64,000 bases of DNA. Origin: Zemynaea arenosa (lineage in GTDB: Bacteria > Pseudomonadota > Gammaproteobacteria > Burkholderiales > Burkholderiaceae_D). The DNA lies in contig NZ_SPVF01000153.1 in assembly GCF_004614185.1 (NCBI RefSeq), positions 1-64,000 on the forward strand, read 5' to 3'. The notes beneath the pieces were generated by a model. The model had not been told where the DNA came from and did no database searches. It saw only the letters and a list, made by a program, of their open reading frames with translations. A program made the position numbers and the translations under genes. Position 1 is the first letter of the stretch. Each line of letters starts with the position of its first letter. Shown here in pieces: positions 8,076 to 15,796 of this stretch.

Positions 8076-9569
8076 ATGACTGTAAACACAAAAAAAACAT
8101 ATTCGAAATTGTTGAAATGCAAACGCACTCGACCAAGTTCGGTGCCTGGCCGAAATATTGTGACGGAGTCGGAAAGTGACCGTGGACGCATCCTTTTCTG
8201 CCCCGCTTTCCGCCGATTACAACAGAAAGCTCAAGTATTTTCGATGGAGCCGAATGCTGCGGTGCGCAGCCGGTTAACGCACTCATTAGAAGTCTCGCAA
8301 ATCGGACGCTATATTGCAGATCAGGTTTGCGAAAAATTAGCAGACAAAGACTTAGCGACCCATTCTGAACTGGTGGCTCTGACCAACTTCGTCGAAAGTG
8401 CCTGCCTGATGCATGACATCGGAAACCCTCCTTTTGGCCACTTTGGTGAGGCTGCAATTCAGGCGTGGTTTCGAGAAAATGGCGCGGACTGCATCACAGC
8501 GGTTCTTAAGGGTACCGCGCGTGCGATTACGGAGTCAGATGACCGTGTTCGTACCGCCCTAGCAGATTTCCTGGAATTCGACGGGAATCCTCAAGGATTT
8601 CGCGTCGTCACAAAGTTGCAGTGGAATACGGATGAATATGGGCTGAACCTTACTCACACGACACTAGCTGCGTATTTGAAGTACTTTCGGAAGGCGGGGG
8701 TTCCGAAAGACAAACTAGGCTCATTTGCCAAAAAAGCTGGTTTCTTCTCAACAGAAGCCGAGCTAGTTGATCAAATTTGGCAGACGTTCGGCTACAAAAA
8801 GCCTCAACGATTTCCTCTTGCATACATAATGGAGGCAGCGGACGACATTGCCTATTGTATAAGCGACCTTGAGGATTCGATCGAGAAGGATTTAATTGAT
8901 CAGGATAAGGCGCTTTCAGTAATCCTTAAGATGTGGACTGCCGTCAAAGGTACCTCAACCTTGGATCAGAAGATTACCAAGGAGTTGGAGTTTGCTTTTG
9001 CCAAGAAGAAACATGGGGAGGAGTACACTTATACGAACTTTCGCACAGCTCTCAGTCGACTCATCGTCACTCACGTCGCAGATCGTTACGTGCGAAATCA
9101 TCAGAAAATTCTTGATGGCACTGCCGAAAGCCTCTTAGGGGAAAATTCTTCTGCAGGAAAGATCCTTAAAATTCTCAAGAGTTATTGTCAAGATCACGTT
9201 TATAACCACTATACGGTTGAACGCACTGAGCTGGCGGGTTACGCTGCCATTTACGGACTATTGAACCATTTTAAGCCGTTGCTCTCCGCAAATATGGACC
9301 GATTCCGCGCTGCATTAGTAGGCAAAAACAAAGATTCGGCGGAGGTACCAATTTTAGTAGAACGAAAATTTTTGAGTCTTTTTCCCGCGCGTTATATTAA
9401 GGTATATAACCAAGAGGTTTCAACAATTAATCTGGATCAGCAATCTCAAGAATACCATTTGCAGGAATGGGTGTATCGCGCGCACTTGATTGTTGACTTC
9501 ATTTCTGGAATGACGGACGATTTCGCAATGACGACCTATCGAACGTATTCCGGCACAGTTCTGCAATGA
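8076..9569 (+). CDS. dgt: dGTPase (deoxyguanosine triphosphate triphosphohydrolase), E. coli Dgt type
   Basis: A 497-residue HD-domain hydrolase that would cleave dGTP (and perhaps other dNTPs) to the nucleoside and tripolyphosphate. The metal site is complete: H69 in RSRLTHSLEV, H113-D114 in MHDIGNPPFGHFGE, and the distal Asp in MEAADDIAYCISDLED near residue 255. The length and the HDIGNPPFGH wording match the long, hexameric E. coli Dgt group rather than the shorter HD-dGTPases. The ATG at 8076 follows GAAAGAG. It overlaps the next gene by 4 nt. Base composition is foreign (about 45% GC). Bacterial dGTPases are known antiphage factors that starve phage of dNTPs; its place in a toxin-antitoxin operon fits that, but the defence role is inferred. 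Confidence 0.88.
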   Translation: MTVNTKKTYSKLLKCKRTRPSSVPGRNIVTESESDRGRILFCPAFRRLQQKAQVFSMEPNAAVRSRLTHSLEVSQIGRYIADQVCEKLADKDLATHSELVALTNFVESACLMHDIGNPPFGHFGEAAIQAWFRENGADCITAVLKGTARAITESDDRVRTALADFLEFDGNPQGFRVVTKLQWNTDEYGLNLTHTTLAAYLKYFRKAGVPKDKLGSFAKKAGFFSTEAELVDQIWQTFGYKKPQRFPLAYIMEAADDIAYCISDLEDSIEKDLIDQDKALSVILKMWTAVKGTSTLDQKITKELEFAFAKKKHGEEYTYTNFRTALSRLIVTHVADRYVRNHQKILDGTAESLLGENSSAGKILKILKSYCQDHVYNHYTVERTELAGYAAIYGLLNHFKPLLSANMDRFRAALVGKNKDSAEVPILVERKFLSLFPARYIKVYNQEVSTINLDQQSQEYHLQEWVYRAHLIVDFISGMTDDFAMTTYRTYSGTVLQ

Positions 9570-10144
9570 CATTAATACCTGAACGACACCCGTATTGGAC
9601 TGTTCGGGAGCTCATTCAGAGCATCCCCGAGATCGCGCAACTACGTTTTAGTCACTATCTTTACAGACCGCAGAGCCTTATAGACGAACGCGATCTATTG
9701 ACGGTTAACCGGGATCTGTTTCTCTCAACCTATTTTATAGAATCTTTGGTTGAGAGATTGCCACGGGGCCACGAGCTAGCTTTCCATTCAAATGTATCCT
9801 TGGTCAACGGGCAGACATTTCATATTCCGATGATAGACATGGCTAGCGCTGCCAAAGCACATGTCCGTAAACTCCGAACTTTCATAGGTGGAGATCTTTA
9901 TGATCGCATGACTTGGTTTGATAGCGGCCGCTCCTTCCACGGTTATGGATTGGCCCTGATTGACCAAGAAGGATGGATCAAGCTCATGGGCGCGTTATTG
10001 TTGAGCAACCAACGCGACCTCAAACCTACAGCAGATCCTCGATGGATCGGTCATCGCTTAATAGCCGGATATGCTGCCTTGCGATGGACAAGCCATACGG
10101 ATACGTATCTTCATGCTCCGTCCAAAATTACTGTACAGCTCTAG
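9566..10144 (+). CDS. Unknown protein with primase-polymerase-like motifs, coupled to dgt
   Basis: A 192-residue soluble protein, AT-rich like dgt and overlapping it by 4 nt (ATGA), so the two are coupled. I do not recognise a named family. The order of motifs recalls archaeo-eukaryotic primase folds: IDMAS around D91, SGRSFHGYG with H125 (the SxH motif of that superfamily), then DPRWIGHRLIAGYAALRW (about 157-174), resembling the conserved end of such cores. A classical DxD is not seen at the first motif (D91 stands alone), so a binding rather than catalytic role is possible. It may sense or bind nucleotides for the dGTPase. All function here is inference; a structure search would decide. Confidence 0.6.
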   Translation: MTLIPERHPYWTVRELIQSIPEIAQLRFSHYLYRPQSLIDERDLLTVNRDLFLSTYFIESLVERLPRGHELAFHSNVSLVNGQTFHIPMIDMASAAKAHVRKLRTFIGGDLYDRMTWFDSGRSFHGYGLALIDQEGWIKLMGALLLSNQRDLKPTADPRWIGHRLIAGYAALRWTSHTDTYLHAPSKITVQL

Positions 10145-10147
10145 ACG

Positions 10148-10834
10148 GTGAAAAGTCCAGCTTGCCCCCCTTTGGTTCTTCTTAGGCGGTTTGACACGCT
10201 TCGACTTGTGCCGTCGCGTTTCGTGGAATTTGAACCTAGCGTTTTAGACGCGCTTTCTGAATCGGAACATCACCTCTACGACCTGTTCGAACTCGATAAC
10301 GCCACCAACGAGCGCCTGCGCGGCGAGTACGGCGGCCTGCCCGGCATCGGCGTCGATGAACTGGTCTTCGGCGTCACCAACTTCCGCATGGTTAACGCCG
10401 CGTTCACCTATCCGCGCCCGGAGGGAAGCCGCTTTAACACCGGCGACCGCGGCGCGTGGTATTGCGCCTTCGAGCGCGAGACGGCGCTGGCGGAAGTCAT
10501 CTTCCACAAGACCGTCGAATACCAGGAAATCAACCGCTTCGACGACAGTGTCCAGTACCAGGGCCTGCTCGCCGACTTCACCAGCGAATTCCACGACATC
10601 CGCGGCCGCGGCTTTTCGAAGTACCTGAACCCGCGCAGCTACATCGCCTCGCAGGACCTGGCCGTGCAGCTGCTGGACGCGGGCTCGATGGGCATCATCT
10701 ACCCATCCGTGCGGCGCCCCGAGGGCACCTGCCTCGCGTGCTTCCGCCCCGCACTGGTGGGCAACGTACGCAAAGGTCCGGCCTATCGGTTAACATGGGC
10801 GGGTTCACCCACCCCGGAAGTTATCACCGAATGA
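10148..10834 (+). CDS. RES-domain toxin (NAD-degrading)
   Basis: A 228-residue RES protein, the toxin partner of the Xre/DUF2384 antitoxin at 7598; characterised RES toxins deplete NAD+ or ADP-ribosylate targets. The core is visible: an Arg in EGSRFNTG (R95), a Tyr in AWYCAFE (Y105), Glu residues at 111-116 (RETALAEVIFH), and later DLAVQLLDAGSMGIIYPSVR. The start is the GTG at 10148, 3 nt after the preceding stop. The first 100-150 bases have lower GC (30/60 in 10201-10260) than the rest (41/60 in 10321-10380), so the gene looks mosaic. It overlaps the DUF2288 start by 4 nt. Confidence 0.88.
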   Translation: MKSPACPPLVLLRRFDTLRLVPSRFVEFEPSVLDALSESEHHLYDLFELDNATNERLRGEYGGLPGIGVDELVFGVTNFRMVNAAFTYPRPEGSRFNTGDRGAWYCAFERETALAEVIFHKTVEYQEINRFDDSVQYQGLLADFTSEFHDIRGRGFSKYLNPRSYIASQDLAVQLLDAGSMGIIYPSVRRPEGTCLACFRPALVGNVRKGPAYRLTWAGSPTPEVITE

Positions 10835-11145
10835 AGCTCAACCCCGCCAAGGACAAGGAACTCCACGACAAGATCAACAGCGAGACCGCGCGCATACCGT
10901 GGGCGGAGCTGGAGCGCCATTTCGCGCAAGGGAATGTGGTCTATGTCAGCGACCAGCTGGACCTGATCGACGTCGCACTGCGCATCGCGCACGACGACAA
11001 GGAGAGCATCCAGCGCTGGATGGCCGACGGCAAGCTGGCCAAGGTCACGGATGCGCAGGCGCAGAGCTGGGCGGTGACCAACCTGGAGCTGTGGGCGTCG
11101 GTGGTCAGCCCCTTCGTCCTGGTGCAGCCGCCCAAGTCACACTGA
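10831..11145 (+). CDS. DUF2288 family protein
   Basis: A 104-residue protein of the DUF2288 family (starts MKLNPAKDKELHDKINSE; ELERHFAQGNVVYVSDQLDL; ends LELWASVVSPFVLVQP). It is small, soluble and of unknown function. The ATG at 10831 overlaps the RES stop by 4 nt, so translation is coupled to the toxin. It has host-like composition. DUF2288 genes are usually ordinary chromosomal genes, so this may be the native neighbour rather than part of the toxin system. Confidence 0.75.
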   Translation: MKLNPAKDKELHDKINSETARIPWAELERHFAQGNVVYVSDQLDLIDVALRIAHDDKESIQRWMADGKLAKVTDAQAQSWAVTNLELWASVVSPFVLVQPPKSH

Positions 11146-11157
11146 CCAGGCGCTCCG

Positions 11158-13143
11158 TTAGCGGGACAGGTCCAGAGAGTACAGCGCAAAGCCCTTCCCA
11201 CTGCCATCGTCCTGCTTGAGCAGCACCACGTTTGCCAGGCCCGCCTGCTGCACCAGCGGCAGCGCGGCGGGCGCCGAGTGGAACACCACCGGCCCGGCCG
11301 TCTTCACTTTCGCGAAGGTCCAGCTGCGCTGCTGTGCGAGCGCGGCGCGCGTGAGCGTCTTTTCCTGCTTGAGCCATGCGATCAGCACATCGTGGTTCGC
11401 ATCTGGCGAGGCAATCACCACGTTCGATCCATTCAGGCCGGGGAAGTTGCCACCGCCAGTGGCCCTGTAGTTGTTGGTGGCGACGATGAATTCCTGCGCG
11501 TCCACCACCGGCTTGCCGTGGTATGCCAGGCCGCGAATGCGCTGGCCCACCGGTTGCGTGACGTCGATCTCGTAGCGCACCTCGGGCGACGTCACCATGT
11601 CGAAATTGAAGCCAGAGAAGGAGGTGTTGACCAGCTCCTGCGGTTCGCTGCGCGCCGGGTCGATGCGGTTGAAGCGCTCGGCGCCGCGTTCCAGCCAGGC
11701 CTTGAGCTGCGCCCCCGTCACCTTCACCGCGGTCAGCGTATTCGGATAGAGGTAAAGGTCCGCCGCGTTGTTGAGGGCCAGCGGGCCGGCGGGAACATCG
11801 GTGTAGTCGGACGGCCCGGCCGCCCCGGACTTGAACGGCGCGGACACGGACAGCACCGGCAGCTGGGCGTACTGCGGCAGGTTCGCCGCGATGTAGCGCT
11901 TTACGTAATCGGCCTGCGCCATGTTCACCACGGCCACGGCGGCGCTGTCCCCCACGTCCGCGAAAAAGGTCGAGAGCCGCTCCTCGGACGAGCCGACCGG
12001 CGTCTTCACATAGGCGATCGTGGCCGCGTGCTCTCCGGCGATCAGCTTCGCGATCTCCGGGTCCGGCGCAACGCCCTGGATGCTACGCGCCTCCACTTTG
12101 GTCTGCGCCTTGTCGACCACCCAGCCGTGACCATCATGCGCCACCTCGAAGCGGATCACGCCGAGGTGCTTGCCCCACAGGTTCGCCATCACGGTCGGCA
12201 CGCCATGCACTGTGCCGTGCACCTTGTCCACGCCGGGCAGGTTGAACATGGCGACGGTGCTCTTCTCGTTCGGGAAGACCTGGTGCGAGTGCCCGGTCAG
12301 CATCGCGTCGATCGGGGCACCGGGAATCTGGGCCAGGTACCAGTTGGCGTTTTCCATCTGCGGCGAGTACGGAGCGTTATCGAGGCCGCCATGCGACACC
12401 GCCACGATCAGGTCCGCACCCTGGGCTCGCATCTCGGGGATGTACTTGAGCGCCGTCTCGCGGATGCCTTCGGTGTACACGCGCCCTTCCAGCCAGCGCT
12501 TGTCCCAGGCCATGATGCCCGGCGGCGTGAAGCCGATGATGCCGACGCGGATGGTGGCTGTCACTGGCTTGCCGTCCTTGTCCAATGCTTGCAGCGTCTT
12601 GTCGATGATGCGGTAGGGCGCAAAGATCGGCTGCTTCGTTTTCACACTGTAGACATTGGCCAGCACCAGCGGGAAGTTCGGACCCGCGCAAGCCTTGGCC
12701 TGCTGCGCAAGCCCCGGCACGTCGAAGCGGCTGCCTGTCACCTGGCGCAGGTAGGCCAGGCCGAAGTTGAAGTCATGGTTGCCAATGGACGCACCGTCGT
12801 AGCCGATGCGGTTCATGGCCTTGTACACGGCCAGCGTCTCGTCGCAGCCGATCGGCCGGACCAGCGCTTCGTAATCGCCCAGGGCCGTGCCCTGGATGGT
12901 GTCGCCGTCGTCGAACAGCAGCGTATTCGGGAATTCGCGGCGCGCCTGCGCGATCAACGTGGCGGTGCGTTCGAGGCCGAAGGACTGGTCATGCGCCAGC
13001 TTGAAGTAGTCGTAACTCAGCACGTTCGCGTGCAGGTCGGTGGTCTCCAGGATGGCCAGGGTGGCGCGGGTACCCGCCACCGGTGCCGCGAACGAAGAGG
13101 GAAATGCCGCCGCGAGGGCGAGGAACAAAGCCGTGGAACGCAT
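11158..13143 (-). CDS. cpdB: 2',3'-cyclic-nucleotide 2'-phosphodiesterase/3'-nucleotidase
   Basis: A 661-residue periplasmic bifunctional enzyme that salvages nucleotides from RNA breakdown products. It has a Sec signal peptide (MRSTALFLALAAAFPSSFA), a metallophosphatase domain with ETTDLHANV, DDGDTIQG, IGNHDFNFG, VSHGGLD and LTGHSHQVFPN, and a C-terminal 5'-nucleotidase substrate domain (about 380-600). The length matches E. coli CpdB. The frame is open 30 codons further upstream, but the ATG at 13143 opens the signal peptide. It is convergent with the DUF2288 gene. Confidence 0.93.
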   Translation of the reverse strand: MRSTALFLALAAAFPSSFAAPVAGTRATLAILETTDLHANVLSYDYFKLAHDQSFGLERTATLIAQARREFPNTLLFDDGDTIQGTALGDYEALVRPIGCDETLAVYKAMNRIGYDGASIGNHDFNFGLAYLRQVTGSRFDVPGLAQQAKACAGPNFPLVLANVYSVKTKQPIFAPYRIIDKTLQALDKDGKPVTATIRVGIIGFTPPGIMAWDKRWLEGRVYTEGIRETALKYIPEMRAQGADLIVAVSHGGLDNAPYSPQMENANWYLAQIPGAPIDAMLTGHSHQVFPNEKSTVAMFNLPGVDKVHGTVHGVPTVMANLWGKHLGVIRFEVAHDGHGWVVDKAQTKVEARSIQGVAPDPEIAKLIAGEHAATIAYVKTPVGSSEERLSTFFADVGDSAAVAVVNMAQADYVKRYIAANLPQYAQLPVLSVSAPFKSGAAGPSDYTDVPAGPLALNNAADLYLYPNTLTAVKVTGAQLKAWLERGAERFNRIDPARSEPQELVNTSFSGFNFDMVTSPEVRYEIDVTQPVGQRIRGLAYHGKPVVDAQEFIVATNNYRATGGGNFPGLNGSNVVIASPDANHDVLIAWLKQEKTLTRAALAQQRSWTFAKVKTAGPVVFHSAPAALPLVQQAGLANVVLLKQDDGSGKGFALYSLDLSR

Positions 13144-13213
13144 CGGAAGACCCGCAAAGCATGGAGGCCGCATGATACGCCACGCGGCGCACGCGCAACA
13201 GCTGGCGGGCGAC

Positions 13214-13253
13214 ATGTCACCTATAGGTTGCATTATGTCACTGATAGGTTACA
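13214..13253 (+). promoter_or_regulatory. Tandem operator-like repeat upstream of the membrane protein/Xre pair
   Basis: Two near-identical 19-mers start at 13214 and 13235 (period 21 bp, two helical turns). Their shared form is ATGTCAC, then a two-base variable step, then ATAGGTT. The first contains the perfect palindrome ACCTATAGGT. They lie 40-80 bp before the ATG at 13292, a good position for an Xre-family autoregulator such as the one at 13719. Confidence 0.55.
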
Positions 13254-13291
13254 CTGGCAGCCATCGATAACGCATGTACAAGGAGACCCAA

Positions 13292-13717
13292 ATGCCCACC
13301 GAAGACCAGGTGCTCGCCCAATTCCGCCGCCAGCTGCTGGGCGCCCTCCTGTTCGTGACGGTGCTCGGCGCGTGCGCCGCCGTGCTGCTGGCCATCCCCC
13401 ATGCCACGCTGCCCGGCGCCCCGCTGGTCGCGGCGATACTGGTGCCCGTGCTGGCCGCCCTCGGCGCCCCGCTGCAGCGCATGCAGCGCAGCGCCCCCGC
13501 GCTTGTCCAGCGCCTGCGGGAGGATGAGTGGCGCGCGCTTGGCATGACGCGCGCCTGGCGCAATGGCCTGGTCGTCTCAATGTGCGCCCTGCCGCTGCTC
13601 GCCATCGTCATCACGGGCCTGGGGCTGCCGAATGGCGTTGCCGTGCTGGCGGCAAGCGGCTGCACCATCGCCGCCGCGGCCTTCCTGCTGACCATCCTCT
13701 GGCACGAGCGTGGCTGA
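13292..13717 (+). CDS. Four-TM membrane protein paired with an Xre regulator
   Basis: A 141-residue integral membrane protein with four hydrophobic stretches (about residues 15-35, 43-62, 92-112 and 115-135) separated by a charged cytosolic loop (QRMQRSAPALVQRLREDEW). The ATG at 13292 is chosen over 13274 because AGGAG lies 6 nt before it. It is directly followed by a small Xre-type regulator. This two-gene layout is common and of unknown function; the membrane protein may be the effector or the signal input for the regulator. Confidence 0.7.
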   Translation: MPTEDQVLAQFRRQLLGALLFVTVLGACAAVLLAIPHATLPGAPLVAAILVPVLAALGAPLQRMQRSAPALVQRLREDEWRALGMTRAWRNGLVVSMCALPLLAIVITGLGLPNGVAVLAASGCTIAAAAFLLTILWHERG

Positions 13718-13718
13718 C

Positions 13719-13934
13719 ATGGGCGAACCAGGCACCGCGCAGCTGCATACCACCCTGCCCGTTCATCGCGCCCGCCTGGGCCTGACCCAGGCCGCGCTGG
13801 CCGAGCGGGCCGGCATCACCCGCAAGTCCGTCAACGCCATCGAGGCAGGAAACATGGTGCCCTCCGTGGTGCTGGCGCTGAAGCTCGCACAGGCCCTGGA
13901 GGTGCCGGTCGAGGAGCTGTTCGCCCTGGCGTGA
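13719..13934 (+). CDS. Xre/Cro-type HTH transcriptional regulator
   Basis: A 71-residue protein that is almost entirely a lambda-Cro-type helix-turn-helix (about residues 12-66: RARLGLTQAALAERAGITR, then SVNAIEAGNMVPSV). The ending ALEVPVEELFAL is typical of the small YozG-like regulators that accompany membrane proteins. A GTG at 13710, overlapping the previous stop, is an alternative start; the ATG at 13719 was preferred. It probably autoregulates through the tandem repeat at 13214-13253. Confidence 0.85.
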   Translation: MGEPGTAQLHTTLPVHRARLGLTQAALAERAGITRKSVNAIEAGNMVPSVVLALKLAQALEVPVEELFALA

Positions 13935-13936
13935 GG

Positions 13937-13942
13937 TATAAT
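13937..13942 (+). promoter_or_regulatory. -10 box of prfB
   Basis: A perfect TATAAT lies 40 nt before the prfB ATG and immediately after the Xre gene stop. No strong -35 was found. Confidence 0.5.
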
Positions 13943-13981
13943 CTCCGGTTCGATTGAACCTGAAAAAATACGGACCCGCAC

Positions 13982-15086
13982 ATGGAAGCCGAACGCATTA
14001 ACGCCCTCTCCAACCTGCTGAGCGACCTGATTGGCCGCGAAGCCGAACTTCGGAGGTATCTTTGACTTCGATAAGAAGTCGGATAAGCTCGAGCAGGTAA
14101 GCCAGGAACTGGAAGATCCTACCGTCTGGGACAACCCCAAGCACGCCCAGGAACTGGGCAAGGAAAAGAAGTCGCTGGAAGCGGTGGTCTACACCCTCCA
14201 GAAGGTTGGCGCGGACCTGAAGGACGCGCAAGACCTGTTCGACATGGCGAAGGAAGAAGGCGACGACGACACGCTCGAAGCCATCATCGCCGACACGGAA
14301 GGCTTCAAGGCGACCATCGAAGGGATGGAATTCCGTCGCATGTTCGCCAATCCGCTAGACCCCAACAACTGCTTCATCGACATCCAGGCTGGCGCCGGCG
14401 GCACCGAAGCCCAGGACTGGGCCTCCATGCTGCTGCGCCAGTACCTGCGCTACTGCGAACGCAAGGGCTTCAAGGTCGAGATCATGGAACAGACCGAGGG
14501 CGAGGTCGCGGGCATCAAGACCGCCACGCTGAAGGTCGAAGGCGAATACGCCTACGGCTACCTGCGTACCGAGACCGGCGTGCATCGCCTGGTGCGCAAG
14601 TCCCCGTTCGACTCGGCCAACGGCCGCCACACCTCGTTCTCGTCGATCTTTGTCTACCCGGAAGTGGACGAGTCGATCGACATCGAGATCAACCCGGCCG
14701 ACCTGCGCATCGACACCTACCGCGCGTCCGGCGCCGGTGGCCAGCACATTAACAAGACCGACTCCGCGGTGCGTATCACGCACGGCCCGTCGGGCATCGT
14801 GGTCCAGTGCCAGAACGACCGCTCGCAGCACCGCAACAAGGCCGAGGCCATGGACATGCTGCGTGCCCGCCTGTTCGAGCTGGAACTGCGCAAGCGCATG
14901 AGCGAGCAGCAGAAGCTGGAAGACTCCAAGACCGACGTGGGCTGGGGCCACCAGATCCGCTCCTATGTGCTGGACCAGTCCCGCATCAAGGACCTGCGCA
15001 CCAACGTCGAAACCGGCAACACCAAGAATGTGCTGGACGGGGACCTGGACGAGTTCATCTCGGCCTCCCTCAAGCAGGGAGTCTGA
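13982..15086 (+). CDS. prfB: Peptide chain release factor 2 (programmed +1 frameshift)
   Basis: RF2, 367 residues after frameshifting, terminates translation at UGA and UAA. The zero frame from the ATG at 13982 reads 27 codons and meets TGA at 14063-14065. The ribosome then slips +1 on CTT and continues at GAC (14064). The site is CTT-TGA-C, preceded by an AGG-containing Shine-Dalgarno-like stimulator, as in E. coli. Downstream, the stop-recognition SPF ([10 protein letters not shown]) and the catalytic GGQ ([10 protein letters not shown]) are intact. The level of RF2 itself sets frameshift efficiency, an autoregulatory loop. It is followed 2 nt later by a HAD phosphatase gene. Confidence 0.97.
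14051..14066 (+). other. prfB recoding site
   Basis: The slippery CTT (14060-14062) is followed by in-frame TGA (14063-14065) and C. The GGAGGTAT upstream supplies the internal Shine-Dalgarno at the required short spacing. It is not a sequencing error: the arrangement is the conserved RF2 autoregulation signal. Confidence 0.95.
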
Positions 15087-15088
15087 CG

Positions 15089-15754
15089 ATGGGGGAAGCA
15101 GGCCAGCACGCCTTCATCTTCGACATGGACGGTACGATCGTGGACAACATGGCGTACCACACCAGGTCGTGGGTGGCGTTCTTCGAGCGCCGCGGGCGCC
15201 AGATCGATCCGGATGAATTCTTCCGCAAGACGGCGGGCCGCCAGGGCCGCGAGATCATGCGGCTCTACATGGGCGAGCACCTGACCGACGAAGAGGTCAA
15301 GCTGCTCAATGAAGAGAAGGAAGCGGTGTACCGCGAGCTGTACGCGCCGCACCGGGCCACCATTACCGGCTTCGATGATTTGGTCGTCAAGGCCAAGGCC
15401 TGCGACGTGGCGCTGGCTGTCGCAACCTCCGCGCCCAACGCGAACATCGACTTCACGCTGGACGGGTTGAACCTGCGCCGGCACTTCGACGTGGTCGTGG
15501 GCGCGGTGGACGTGGCGCGCGGGAAGCCGGAGCCGGATGCCTTCCTGCTGGCCGCGGAGCGCTGCGGGGCCAAGCCCGAGAACTGCATCGTGTTCGAGGA
15601 TGCGCCCATCGGCGTGGAAGCGGCCCGCCGCGCGGGCATGCGCTGCGTGGTGCTGACCACCACCCTGCCGGCCGAGGCGTTTGCCGAGTACGAAAACGTC
15701 ATCCATATCGTCAGCGACTTTTCGCAGCTGACGATCGACGAACTATTCAAATAA
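15089..15754 (+). CDS. HAD-superfamily phosphatase, beta-phosphoglucomutase-like
   Basis: A 221-residue HAD hydrolase of subfamily IA with a helical cap. Motif I is FDMDGTIVDN (nucleophile Asp near residue 11), motif II is AVATSAPN, the motif III Lys is in RGKPEPDAF, and motif IV is VFEDAPIGVEAARRAGM. The substrate is a small phosphorylated compound that cannot be named from sequence. The gene starts 2 nt after the prfB stop, so it is probably co-transcribed. A GC-rich hairpin follows at 15763. Confidence 0.85.
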   Translation: MGEAGQHAFIFDMDGTIVDNMAYHTRSWVAFFERRGRQIDPDEFFRKTAGRQGREIMRLYMGEHLTDEEVKLLNEEKEAVYRELYAPHRATITGFDDLVVKAKACDVALAVATSAPNANIDFTLDGLNLRRHFDVVVGAVDVARGKPEPDAFLLAAERCGAKPENCIVFEDAPIGVEAARRAGMRCVVLTTTLPAEAFAEYENVIHIVSDFSQLTIDELFK

Positions 15755-15762
15755 AAACGTGA

Positions 15763-15782
15763 TTCCCCCGCTCGCGGGGGAA
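15763..15782 (+). repeat. GC-rich inverted repeat between HAD gene and lysS
   Basis: TTCCCCC and GGGGGAA arms enclose GCTCGC. There is no T-run, so it is either a weak terminator or a dispersed palindrome of the CCCGCGAGCGGG type also seen near 34909 and 50797. Confidence 0.45.
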
Positions 15783-15796
15783 GGGAAAATCAGATC

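Larger units (their letters stand above)
8045..10265 (+). other. AT-rich genomic block inserted in the toxin-antitoxin operon
   Basis: Hand counts give 27/60 G+C for 8101-8160 and 27/60 for 9301-9360. The flanks give 39/60 (7801-7860), 41/60 (10321-10380) and 43/60 (10681-10740); 10201-10260 is intermediate at 30/60. The block carries the dGTPase and the 192-residue protein, and its right edge lies inside the 5' end of the RES gene. I saw no terminal inverted repeats, integrase or target duplication, so homologous exchange is more likely than transposition. Confidence 0.7.

Noticed and set aside
8045-10265. Insertion sequence or integron cassette
   Set aside because: No transposase, integrase, terminal inverted repeats, attC-like site or target duplication could be seen.
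13982-14065. prfB read as a pseudogene because of an early TGA
   Set aside because: The TGA is part of the conserved RF2 frameshift site, and the downstream frame is intact.
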